DNA of 64,000 nt from the NCBI RefSeq assembly GCF_042854845.1, contig NZ_AP031498.1, positions 5,208,001 to 5,272,000 of the forward strand. Reading direction: 5' to 3'. The notes beneath the pieces are model-generated. The model did no database searches, was not told the origin of the DNA, and was given only the letters and a program-made list of their open reading frames with translations. Source of the DNA: Maricurvus nonylphenolicus (GTDB lineage Bacteria; Pseudomonadota; Gammaproteobacteria; Pseudomonadales; Cellvibrionaceae). This document shows positions 52,886 to 61,102 of this stretch, in pieces. The first letter of the stretch is position 1. Each line of letters opens with the position of its first letter. Both the position numbers and the translations under genes were made by a program.

Positions 52886-54298
52886 ATGTCAGAGCAAACT
52901 CTGAATCTGATCAAAGAGAGCGAAGCGCGCTGGGTTGACCTGCGTTTCACCGACACCAAGGGTAAAGAGCAACACGTATCTATCCCTGTTTCTGAAGTAG
53001 GCGACGGCGTTGACTTCTTCGAAGAAGGTAAAATGTTCGACGGTTCATCCATCGAAGGTTGGAAGGGCATTAACGAGTCTGACATGATCCTGATGCCAGA
53101 CGACAGCACTGCTATCCTGGACCCATTCACCGACGAGCCAACGGTTATCATTCGTTGTGACGTTGTTGAGCCTTCTACCATGCAAGGTTACGAGCGTGAC
53201 CCACGTTCTGTTGCCAAGCGCGCTGAAGAGTACCTGAAGTCTACCGGTCTGGGCGACACTGCTTTCTTCGGTCCTGAGCCAGAGTTCTTCGTATTTGACG
53301 ACATCAAGTGGGGCTCCGACATGTCCGGTGCCTTCTACAAAATCAACTCTGAAGAAGCTGCTTGGGCAACTTCTCACGACTTCAACGACGGCAACATGGG
53401 CCACCGTCCAGGCGTTAAAGGCGGTTACTTCCCAGTACCTCCAGTCGACAGCCTGCACGACATCCGTGCTGCTATGTGTGGCGCCATGGAGCAAATGGGC
53501 CTGGACGTAGAAGTACACCACCACGAAGTGGGTACTGCTGGTCAGTGTGAGATCGGTGTTAAGTTCAACACTCTGGTAGCCAAGGCTGACGAAGTACAGA
53601 TCCTCAAGTACTGTGTACACAACGTTGCTCACGCCTACGGCAAAACGGCTACCTTTATGCCTAAGCCAGTTGTTGGCGATAACGGTTCTGGTATGCACCT
53701 GCACCAGTCTTACTGGCTGAACGGCGAGAACCAATTCGCTGGTGACGGCTACGCTGGCCTGAGCGACACCGCTCTGTTCTACATCGGTGGTATCATCAAG
53801 CACGCTAAAGCACTGAACGCTTTCGCTAACGCTTCTACCAACTCCTACAAGCGTCTGATCCCAGGCTTCGAAGCACCTGTTATGCTGGCTTACTCTGCCC
53901 GTAACCGTTCTGCTTCTATCCGTATCCCATACGTTGCTTCTCCTAAGGGCAAGCGTATCGAAGCTCGCTTCGGTGATCCTACCGCTAACCCATACCTGAT
54001 GTTCGCTGCCATGCTGATGGCTGGCCTTGACGGTGTTAAGAACAAGATCCACCCTGGCGATGCAGCTGACAAAGACCTGTACGACCTGCCAGCTGAAGAA
54101 GCTGCTGAGATTCCTCAGGTTGCCGGCTCTCTGCGTGAAGCTCTGGACGCTCTGTCCGCTGACCGTGAGTTCCTGACTCAGGGCAACGTATTCACTGACG
54201 ACATGATCGATGCTTACATCGACCTGAAGATGGAAGAAGTGTACCGCGTTGAGCACACTACTCACCCTGTTGAGTTCGATATGTACTACTCTGTTTAA
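52886..54298 (+). CDS. glnA: Glutamine synthetase type I
   Basis: A 470-residue GSI, the main ammonia-assimilating enzyme. Landmarks: KMFDGSSIEGW, FGPEPEFFVFDD, NGSGMHLHQSYW, NSYKRLIPGFEAPV and the adenylylation loop with Tyr399 (DLYDLPAEE), so it belongs to the GlnE-controlled class. The codon bias is extreme, as in GSII. ATG 52886 follows TTGGAG. A long frame on the opposite strand is a by-product of this bias. Confidence 0.98.
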   Translation: MSEQTLNLIKESEARWVDLRFTDTKGKEQHVSIPVSEVGDGVDFFEEGKMFDGSSIEGWKGINESDMILMPDDSTAILDPFTDEPTVIIRCDVVEPSTMQGYERDPRSVAKRAEEYLKSTGLGDTAFFGPEPEFFVFDDIKWGSDMSGAFYKINSEEAAWATSHDFNDGNMGHRPGVKGGYFPVPPVDSLHDIRAAMCGAMEQMGLDVEVHHHEVGTAGQCEIGVKFNTLVAKADEVQILKYCVHNVAHAYGKTATFMPKPVVGDNGSGMHLHQSYWLNGENQFAGDGYAGLSDTALFYIGGIIKHAKALNAFANASTNSYKRLIPGFEAPVMLAYSARNRSASIRIPYVASPKGKRIEARFGDPTANPYLMFAAMLMAGLDGVKNKIHPGDAADKDLYDLPAEEAAEIPQVAGSLREALDALSADREFLTQGNVFTDDMIDAYIDLKMEEVYRVEHTTHPVEFDMYYSV

Positions 54299-54323
54299 TC
54301 CCCGGATTAAGCTAGTACCTATC

Positions 54324-54353
54324 AAAAAGGGTCGCATCATGCGGCCCTTTTTT
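54324..54353 (+). terminator. Terminator of glnA
   Basis: Stem AAAAAGGG-TCGCAT / ATGCGG-CCCTTTTTT (one G-T pair) with a T-run, 26 bases after the glnA stop. Confidence 0.87.
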
Positions 54354-54368
54354 ATTGCCTGGCATCCA

Positions 54369-54394
54369 GGGTCTGACCCTGCGGGTCAGACCCC
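54369..54394. repeat. REP-like palindrome, single copy
   Basis: A 26-bp copy with arms GGGTCTGACCC and centre CCCTGCGGG, in the same orientation as the second member of the 1596 pair. It sits 15 bases behind the glnA terminator. Confidence 0.7.
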
Positions 54395-54506
54395 ACCTAC
54401 GAAGCACGAAATACAAAGCATCAACTCCACCCCCAGAACCGCGACCCAATCGCTAGCAACTCCCCCCCGAAAACGCTAGGCTAAGCAAATCAAGAAGGAG
54501 TTTGCC

Positions 54507-55085
54507 ATGAAACGCGCACTAACCCTGTCTGCCCTATTGCTACTGGCCAGCAGCCCGCTACTGCTCAATGCCCAGATCTACCAATCCATTGATGAAGATG
54601 GCAATGTGATTTACACCGATCAGCCACCCAAAGGCCAGGAATCCCAGGAAGTAAAGCTGCGCCCGACTAACACCACCCCCCCTTTGGCCACCCCCAAACA
54701 GCCGGAAGTCACTAACCCGGATGATGAAACAACTGACCAGGAAGAAGAGGACGCAGCCCCCGAGAAATACAAAATCAGTATTTCCAGCCCTACCAACGAA
54801 GCCCAAATCCCCATGGGTCAGCGGGATGTTAATGTCAGCGTCTCTTTAGAGCCCAGCCTGCACGCAGACCACCGCGTACAAATCTATATGAATGGCGCCA
54901 AGCAGGGCGAAGCCATGAGTGGCACCTCCAAAACCCTCAAAGAGGTATACCGTGGCGCCCACACTATCAAAGCTGCCGTAGTCGACAAAAAAGGCAAAAC
55001 CATCAGTAGCTCAGAGTCGGTCACCATCTACGTACAGCGACCCAGCGTGCTATTTCCAAAACCGAAACCCACGCCAAGCTCTTAA
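54507..55085 (+). CDS. DUF4124 secreted protein
   Basis: A 192-residue exported protein. Signal peptide to about residue 22 (LLASSPLLLNAQ), then a DUF4124 domain (IYQSIDEDGNVIYTDQPPKG), a Pro/Thr/Glu-rich linker and a beta-sandwich-like C-terminal part (about 90-185). A DUF4124 gene lies between glnA and ntrB in Pseudomonas also. Function unknown. AAGGAG precedes the ATG. Confidence 0.88.
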   Translation: MKRALTLSALLLLASSPLLLNAQIYQSIDEDGNVIYTDQPPKGQESQEVKLRPTNTTPPLATPKQPEVTNPDDETTDQEEEDAAPEKYKISISSPTNEAQIPMGQRDVNVSVSLEPSLHADHRVQIYMNGAKQGEAMSGTSKTLKEVYRGAHTIKAAVVDKKGKTISSSESVTIYVQRPSVLFPKPKPTPSS

Positions 55086-55430
55086 CACCCTCAAACCTCT
55101 AAGCCCTCTTAAACCAGGAGGCACCAAAATGGTGCTTCCTTTTTGACCTTCACCTCAATGAGTCACTCAGGTCTAACCCACCTATCCACAACGCCCACTT
55201 TTTGACCGCCCGCAAGCACAACCAAAAGCCACCACAACAAATCCCCCTATAATTAGTGCGCGATTTAAGCGCAGCGCCCCGATTTAATGCACTACAATAC
55301 TCCTTTATCACACAAACTTTAATCTAATTGCCTAGGCAACATAGCTACAATCACAGATATAGGGCAAAAACTGTCGTCTTGGTTCGCTTTTTGCAAGTTC
55401 TAGGTACTGCCATGAGGCACGCACACATTT
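55086..55430. other. Intergenic region with terminator before ntrB (345 bp)
   Basis: Holds a terminator at 55116-55144 (stem AGGAGGCACC / GGTGCTTCCT, then TTTT) for the DUF4124 gene. The remaining 285 bp is A+T-rich and probably carries the ntrB promoter, but I see no clear sigma-54 or NtrC site. No gene is evident. Confidence 0.6.
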
Positions 55431-56561
55431 ATGCTGGGTTCTAAAACAACAACTGACACTATGGCCACAGATCCAAACTACAGACACCTGATAGACAGCC
55501 TCAATACGGCTGTGGTGTTGGTCGACAATCAACTGCGTATACGCCATATGAACCCTGCGGCGGAAATGCTGCTGGCTATCAGTTTCAGTCAAGTGCATGG
55601 CACCCCATTGGTGCACTACTTCCGCGAAGGCCAACACACCGGTGACGAGATGCAACTCGCCGCCGAGCAATCGCACAACTACACCAAGCGCCAGGCCCAC
55701 TGGCAACTGCATACGGGCAAGAAGTTGACCGTCGACTATTCGGTAACCCCGCTACCCGAAAGCGAAGGCCTGACCATTGAAATCCACTCGCTGGACCGCC
55801 TGTTGCGTATCAGCCGCGAAGAGGCGCTGATCTCCTCCCAGGAAACCACCCGTAACCTGGTGCGCAGCATGGCACACGAAATTAAAAACCCGCTGGGCGG
55901 GATTCGTGGCGCAGCCCAGTTGCTGGAACGCGAGCTGCACGACAAATCACTCGACGAATTTACCCAGATCATCATCAGTGAAGTCGATCGGCTGAAAAAC
56001 CTGGTCGACCGCATGCTGGGCCCACGTCAGCCGCTGAAGTTTACGGAAACCAATATTCACGAAGTGCTGGAACATGTTGCCAGCGTGATCAAAGTGGAAG
56101 CTGGCGAGAGCGTACGCCTGAAGCGCGACTACGACCCCAGTATTCCCGAATTCCCCGGCGATAAAGAACAATTGGTGCAGGCGTTGCTGAACATTATCCG
56201 CAACGCCATGCAGGCCCTGCAGGAAGCTGGCTTAAATGAATCAGGCGAAATCGTGATGCGCACTCGTATCCAGCGCCAGTTCACCATTGGCCGCACCCAC
56301 CACAATCTGGTGTGTCGCGTAGAAATTGTCGACAACGGCCCCGGTATTCCGCCAGAGCTGATCGAGGATATCTTCTACCCCATGATCAGCGGCCGCGCCG
56401 AAGGCACCGGCCTGGGCCTGGCAATCTCCCAGCACCTGATACAACAGCACCACGGCCTGATCGAATGCGACAGCCGCCCGGGGCAAACCAAATTTACGAT
56501 CTACTTACCCTTAGAACACAAATCGGACCTCAAATCGGAAGACAACCATGCAGAAGCCTAA
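55431..56561 (+). CDS. ntrB: NtrB (GlnL), nitrogen sensor kinase
   Basis: A 376-residue soluble histidine kinase. It has a PAS domain (about 15-115), the phospho-acceptor His149 (RSMAHEIKNPLGG) and an ATPase domain with NIIRNAMQAL, VDNGPGIPPELIEDIFYP and GTGLGLAISQ. It phosphorylates NtrC when nitrogen is low and is inhibited by PII. The start at 55431 lacks a clear ribosome site; Met11 (55461) is an alternative. It overlaps ntrC by 14 bases. Confidence 0.95.
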   Translation: MLGSKTTTDTMATDPNYRHLIDSLNTAVVLVDNQLRIRHMNPAAEMLLAISFSQVHGTPLVHYFREGQHTGDEMQLAAEQSHNYTKRQAHWQLHTGKKLTVDYSVTPLPESEGLTIEIHSLDRLLRISREEALISSQETTRNLVRSMAHEIKNPLGGIRGAAQLLERELHDKSLDEFTQIIISEVDRLKNLVDRMLGPRQPLKFTETNIHEVLEHVASVIKVEAGESVRLKRDYDPSIPEFPGDKEQLVQALLNIIRNAMQALQEAGLNESGEIVMRTRIQRQFTIGRTHHNLVCRVEIVDNGPGIPPELIEDIFYPMISGRAEGTGLGLAISQHLIQQHHGLIECDSRPGQTKFTIYLPLEHKSDLKSEDNHAEA

Positions 56562-57966
56562 TCACGTTTGGATCATTGATGACGACCGCTCCATTCGCTG
56601 GGTACTTGAGCGCAGCTTGCAGCAGGAAGGTATCAAAATCACCTCGTTTGAAACCGGTGATAAAGCTCTGCAACAACTGGGCAGCGAAAAACCCGATGTG
56701 GTGATTACCGATATCCGCATGCCCGGTATTGACGGCCTGAGCCTGCTGAAAAATATGACCGAGCAGGTACCTGGCCTGCCGGTAATCATCATGACCGCCC
56801 ACTCCGACCTCGACAGTGCAGTTTCTGCTTATCAGGGTGGCGCTTTTGAATACCTGCCCAAACCTTTCGATGTCGATGAAGCCGTGGCGGTAGTGAAACG
56901 CGCCCTGGCCCACGCCGAAGAGCAAATGCAGGAAGAAGTCACCGCTGCCGAGCCGGAGATGGCCACCGAAATTATCGGTGAAGCACCGGCTATGCAGGAA
57001 GTGTTTCGCGCAATTGGTCGCCTGTCACAATCCAATATCACCGTACTGATTAACGGTGAATCCGGTACCGGTAAAGAACTGGTAGCCCGCGCCCTGCACC
57101 GTCACAGCCCGCGCCGCGACAACACCTTTATCGCGTTGAACATGGCCGCCATTCCCCGCGACCTGATTGAATCGGAATTATTCGGTCACGAAAAAGGCGC
57201 CTTTACCGGTGCCGGTGGTCAGCGTCAGGGCCGCTTCGAGCAAGCCAACGGCGGTACCCTGTTCCTGGATGAAATCGGTGATATGCCCGCCGAAACCCAA
57301 ACCCGTTTATTGCGTGTACTGGCCGACGGCGAGTTCTACCGCGTGGGCGGTCACACCCCGGTAAAAGTCGACGTGCGTATCATCGCCGCGACCCACCAAA
57401 ACCTCGAAGGCCTGGTAGAAGACAACCGCTTCCGTGAGGATTTATTCCACCGCCTCAACGTAATTCGTATCCATATCCCGAAACTGGGCGATCGTCGTGA
57501 AGATGTGCCCAAGCTGGCCCAACACTTCTTCCACACCGCTGCCAACGAGCTGGGTGTAGAAACCAAAATCCTGCTGCCTGCCACCGAGAACTACCTGTGC
57601 AGTCTCGACTGGCCCGGCAACGTGCGTCAGCTGGAAAACACCTGCCGCTGGATTACCGTTATGGCCTCCGGCCGTGAAGTGCATATCGAAGACTTGCCGC
57701 CAGAGTTACTCGAGCGCAACGAAACCGAATCCCCCTCCGGCGATTGGGACAAAGCCTTACGCCACTGGGCCGATCAGGCACTGGCTCGCGGTCAGCACGA
57801 TATCTTGTCAGAAGCCGTGCCTACCTTTGAGCGCGCTTTGATCGAAACCGCCCTTAAGCACACCGCTGGGCGTAAACGCGATGCCGCCAACCTGCTGGGC
57901 TGGGGCCGCAACACCCTGACCCGCAAGCTCAAAGAGCTGGATATGGTGGAAGGTAACGAAGAATAA
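56548..57966 (+). CDS. ntrC: NtrC (GlnG), sigma-54 activator
   Basis: A 472-residue enhancer-binding protein. Receiver domain with phospho-acceptor Asp55 (VVITDIRMPG), AAA+ domain with Walker A GESGTGKE, the sigma-54 contact GAFTGA, FLDEIGDMP, and a Fis-type C-terminal helix-turn-helix (RDAANLLGWGRNTLTRKL). It should bind the GSII sites at 51331-51377. A REP pair follows its stop. Confidence 0.98.
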   Translation: MQKPNHVWIIDDDRSIRWVLERSLQQEGIKITSFETGDKALQQLGSEKPDVVITDIRMPGIDGLSLLKNMTEQVPGLPVIIMTAHSDLDSAVSAYQGGAFEYLPKPFDVDEAVAVVKRALAHAEEQMQEEVTAAEPEMATEIIGEAPAMQEVFRAIGRLSQSNITVLINGESGTGKELVARALHRHSPRRDNTFIALNMAAIPRDLIESELFGHEKGAFTGAGGQRQGRFEQANGGTLFLDEIGDMPAETQTRLLRVLADGEFYRVGGHTPVKVDVRIIAATHQNLEGLVEDNRFREDLFHRLNVIRIHIPKLGDRREDVPKLAQHFFHTAANELGVETKILLPATENYLCSLDWPGNVRQLENTCRWITVMASGREVHIEDLPPELLERNETESPSGDWDKALRHWADQALARGQHDILSEAVPTFERALIETALKHTAGRKRDAANLLGWGRNTLTRKLKELDMVEGNEE

Positions 57967-57978
57967 CGTGTACTTAAT

Positions 57979-58050
57979 GGGGTCTGACCCGCAGGGTCAG
58001 ACCCCGACGCTGCCACATAGGTAGGGGTCCGACCCTGCGGGTCGTACCCC
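57979..58050. repeat. Pair of REP-like palindromes
   Basis: Copies at 57979-58005 (arms GGGGTCTGACCC, centre CCCGCAGGG) and 58024-58050 (arms GGGGTCCGACCC, centre CCCTGCGGG), inverted relative to each other and about 18 bases apart. The layout copies that of the pair at 1552-1622. It follows ntrC by 12 bases. Confidence 0.75.
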
Positions 58051-58197
58051 GGCGCCTTACCACCCAACTCAATAAACAATCCCCCCAATAGGCAAAATTG
58101 CCCTAGATTCTGATACAAACAACCCTTCAGTCTGCCCGCCACAACCGGTAGAGTGCACCCGCTAAGCTATATAGAAACAACACTTACCGGAGGCACC

Positions 58198-58638
58198 ATG
58201 AGCAACACCCATCCCCTGCTAAAAGACTACCCACTGGTCTACACCCACAAGGTCACCTGGGGCGAAATGGATGCCTTCAACCACGTCAACAACACCGAAT
58301 ACTTTCGCTACTTCGAACACGCGCGCCTGGCACACTTTGAAGAACTGGGCATCAACCAGTTAATGAAAGAACACAACCTGGGCCCCATACTGGGCGAAAC
58401 CCGCTGCCGCTTTAAAGCCCCACTGGAATTCCCGGATACCGTCCATATCGGCGTAAAAGTAAAAGACCTGGGCGATGATCGCTTTACCCACATCTACACC
58501 GTGGTAAGCGAAAAACTTAACCGCGTGGCTGCCGAAGGCGACGGCAAAATCGTGTTTTACGATTACAACCAAGGCCAGAAAGCCACCTTCCCGGCCGAAC
58601 TTAAAGCCAAATTGGAAACCCAAGTTATTGCGGAGTAG
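58198..58638 (+). CDS. Acyl-CoA thioesterase (hot-dog fold, YbgC type)
   Basis: A 146-residue 4HBT thioesterase. The catalytic block is VTWGEMDAFNHVNNTEYFRYFEHAR, whose Asp is the usual nucleophile or base. The ATG at 58198 follows GGAGG; an in-frame start at 58153 would add 15 residues without a ribosome site. Its last 14 bases overlap the end of the convergent protease gene. Confidence 0.9.
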   Translation: MSNTHPLLKDYPLVYTHKVTWGEMDAFNHVNNTEYFRYFEHARLAHFEELGINQLMKEHNLGPILGETRCRFKAPLEFPDTVHIGVKVKDLGDDRFTHIYTVVSEKLNRVAAEGDGKIVFYDYNQGQKATFPAELKAKLETQVIAE

Positions 58639-59275
58639 CCGCCCACTGCGGCTCAGATAAAAACAAAAACTTCACCAACGCTGTTGCTGGCGTCGCGGTA
58701 GAGATACCCCGGCGCTGCAGTTGTCCCCGCTCCACACCCACACGATAAGATCGCAACAAACCCGCAACCATCCACTCCCCGCGATGGCAGGCCAACAAAG
58801 GCCCGCCGGAAAAGCCGCCCTCAATATCAGCACTGGAAAGCACGCCACTTAACTTTTGCCGCAGAAAAACACCTTGCCGCAACTGCACACCTTGGGGCGA
58901 AACCCCAGCAGCCCATACAGACTCCTGCTGCCGTAGACCGCGATACAACATGCGCGGATAAGCAGCTATTTCTGGCAAAGGCTGCTCAGAGCTAAGCGTC
59001 AGCAAGGCCAGATCATAAGCCTGATGGCTATCAGCCAGTTCAGCCTTTAGCCGCAGGCCGCCCAGCGACACGTATAACTCAGCCGCCACCGGCAAGGCAT
59101 GTAAAACCGTCACCACCTGCTCAGGATTAATGCGTATACCCGACGCGAAAACATCACCCCCCGTGTGCACCTTCACCACAAAGGCGTCGACAGTTTGCTG
59201 TTTACAATCAGCCGCCCACAAAATCGCACTACCCGCAAAAAACGCAACAGCAAACAGAAACCTGAATAAACCCAC
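58625..59275 (-). CDS. Secreted trypsin-like serine protease
   Basis: A 216-residue exported S1-type protease. Signal peptide to about residue 21 (AILWAADC). The triad is His in VVTVLHALP, Asp in AYDLALLTL and Ser in GGFSGGPLL. No PDZ domain follows, so it is shorter than DegP-type proteases. Convergent with the thioesterase gene, with a 14-bp overlap. Confidence 0.85.
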   Translation of the reverse strand: MGLFRFLFAVAFFAGSAILWAADCKQQTVDAFVVKVHTGGDVFASGIRINPEQVVTVLHALPVAAELYVSLGGLRLKAELADSHQAYDLALLTLSSEQPLPEIAAYPRMLYRGLRQQESVWAAGVSPQGVQLRQGVFLRQKLSGVLSSADIEGGFSGGPLLACHRGEWMVAGLLRSYRVGVERGQLQRRGISTATPATALVKFLFLSEPQWAATPQ

Positions 59276-59366
59276 TCGGCGCCTCCAGAAAAGCGTAACC
59301 GCTCTCTGTTAAAGCTAGCTCACAATTGGGTACACTGCCGCTTTGCTTAAAAAAGACGTGAGCCAC

Positions 59367-59807
59367 ATGCAAAAGTTGTGTTTATACAACCTGGAACAGG
59401 CGGGTTTAATTTTATTGCTGCCCACCGGTATTAGTCTGTTTAACTGGACCGGCGGCATCGACTGCCTCACCCAAGAAGCCGAAGGCGCTTTTGTGCCCCT
59501 AAGCAATGACCCAATGCCTGATGCCACGCGGGAAGAATACCTCGATGCGCAACTGGGTGAGCTCTGCAAGCCACAACAGGACAAAGCTCAACAGACAATT
59601 ACACCAACATTGGCCAACGATATTGATTATGTTCTGCAGCAAGTATCATCGAGTGATGTGATTCGAGTGGATCGAAGCCGCTTGGCTGAAAGTAGCGCGG
59701 GATGGATTTATGTATTGGCCGAAGGCCAGGGAGATTTCAGTCAGCTACAAGGGTTTACCGATGAAGTGAAAGCTGTACTTACTTGGCCCAATCGCTATAA
59801 CAGCTAA
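59367..59807 (+). CDS. Protein of unknown function (possibly DUF6210-like)
   Basis: A 146-residue soluble protein from the ATG at 59367. It starts MQKLCLYNLEQAGLILLLPTG and has FNWTGGIDCLTQEAEGAFVPL, then an acidic helical half and an ending WIYVLAEGQGDFSQLQGF. It resembles DUF6210 proteins as I remember them, but I cannot confirm it. No signal peptide. It stands alone before the palindromic element. Confidence 0.6.
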   Translation: MQKLCLYNLEQAGLILLLPTGISLFNWTGGIDCLTQEAEGAFVPLSNDPMPDATREEYLDAQLGELCKPQQDKAQQTITPTLANDIDYVLQQVSSSDVIRVDRSRLAESSAGWIYVLAEGQGDFSQLQGFTDEVKAVLTWPNRYNS

Positions 59808-59831
59808 AACAGAAACGCCTTAAGAAAAAAT

Positions 59832-59960
59832 ACGTGGACTGAAGCTTGGGATCCCTTATTGCCTTCCAAGACCTTCGGAGGCAGGACGCCGACGCAGAGC
59901 GGCCATGGATGGCGCAAAGCGTGTCTTGGAAGGCAATAAGGGATCGCAAGCGCCACGAAG
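59832..59960. repeat. Palindromic repeat element with 23-bp perfect inverted repeats
   Basis: Arms 59850-59872 and 59923-59945 are exact reverse complements (GATCCCTTATTGCCTTCC- and its mate) around a 50-base centre that has its own CCATGGATGG palindrome. Imperfect pairing continues outwards to about 59832 (ACGTGG) and 59960 (CCACGAAG). No gene lies inside. It may be a MITE or large REP-like element; CTTCGTGGC recurs at the very end of the window. Confidence 0.7.
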
Positions 59961-59998
59961 CTAATTTAGAACTCTAAAACTCGCAATACCTAATCTTC

Positions 59999-61024
59999 TT
60001 AGTACCCAAACACCTTGCCCCGAGCCAACCGCTCCGCCCGATACTCCCTTGGCGTCAACCCAGACCACTGCTTAAACGCCCGGGTAAACGCCCGCGGCTC
60101 ACTAAAATTCAACTGCTTGGCCACCTGGCCAATCGTCAAACTGCGGTTAGCCAACAGCTTATTGGCCAAGTCACTGCGCAAGTTATCCTTAATCTGCTGA
60201 TAACTAATCCCCTCGGCACTGAGCTTGCGTCGTAAGGTTTGCTCACTGATCCCCAACCGCTGGGCCACCTCATCAGAGTTGGGTAATTTGAGAATTTCAT
60301 TATCCCGCGGCTGCAACATCTGATTGATGCGCGCGGTAAGACTTGTGTCCTCACCGGGAATGGTCAGCAAATCAATCGGCGCCCGCTTCAGGAACACCTG
60401 CAACTCGCGGTGGTTTTTCACCAAGGGTAGCTTCAAATAATCACGGTGGAACACCAGGCGATTATATTTACTCTTCAGATAGGTCGGACAGCGGAACAAA
60501 AACTCAAACTCTTCCGGATCCAGCGGCGTGTAGTTAATGTAAGCCCCCACCAACTTAATGGGTCGGCCAATATACCAACTGGCAAACCGGTGCCAGCTTA
60601 CATGCCAGTACTCAATCATAAAGTGCTCGAAATCGAGCTCAGGGCGGCGGAATTCCGAGGTGAAATACACATGCTCGTCTTCATAGTCGAGCGACATCTG
60701 TAATTCATCGGTGATCTGGTTATAGAACCGGATCCCCATCTGCAGCATTTCTTCCAGAGTTTTCGCACGCGACACATAGTCGGCCATCAGGGCAAAGGTA
60801 CCGGCCTTAATGGGGCGCTCGGCAAAGCCCATCAGCTCATCATTGAGCTCTTTACCAATGGAATCGTAAAGACGGGCAACCAGATCAACATGGAAACGGG
60901 CATTGGGATCGGAGACAGGCTTTTCCGGAATACGCGCCTGACGTAACAGCGCTCGGGTATCCAAACCACGAATACGGGCACCGCCCATAGCAGTACGAAT
61001 ATAGTGGGAACCAATGGTTGCCAT
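59999..61024 (-). CDS. AraC-family regulator (arabinose-binding-like N-domain)
   Basis: A 341-residue regulator with an Arabinose_bd-type N-terminal domain (about 20-205) and a C-terminal paired helix-turn-helix (RLGISEQTLRRKLSAEG; LNFSEPRAFTRAFKQWSG). It has the same architecture as the protein at 8715-9728. The target is unknown; the nearest gene, a chemoreceptor, lies upstream on the same strand 78 bp away. Confidence 0.9.
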   Translation of the reverse strand: MATIGSHYIRTAMGGARIRGLDTRALLRQARIPEKPVSDPNARFHVDLVARLYDSIGKELNDELMGFAERPIKAGTFALMADYVSRAKTLEEMLQMGIRFYNQITDELQMSLDYEDEHVYFTSEFRRPELDFEHFMIEYWHVSWHRFASWYIGRPIKLVGAYINYTPLDPEEFEFLFRCPTYLKSKYNRLVFHRDYLKLPLVKNHRELQVFLKRAPIDLLTIPGEDTSLTARINQMLQPRDNEILKLPNSDEVAQRLGISEQTLRRKLSAEGISYQQIKDNLRSDLANKLLANRSLTIGQVAKQLNFSEPRAFTRAFKQWSGLTPREYRAERLARGKVFGY

Positions 61025-61102
61025 AAAGCATGCTCACCTGAAAAAACCGTTTCCGGCTAAGTCTACCAAAAGTGAGCGCTTTTATGTCTTTCGACTTAAG
61101 TC

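Noticed and set aside
53045..54340. 431-codon open frame on the - strand opposite glnA
   Set aside because: It arises from the extreme codon bias of glnA. It has no ribosome site, no family resemblance and lies fully inside a certain gene.
55332..55712. 126-codon - strand frame before and inside ntrB
   Set aside because: It overlaps the ntrB start region, has no ribosome site and no similarity.
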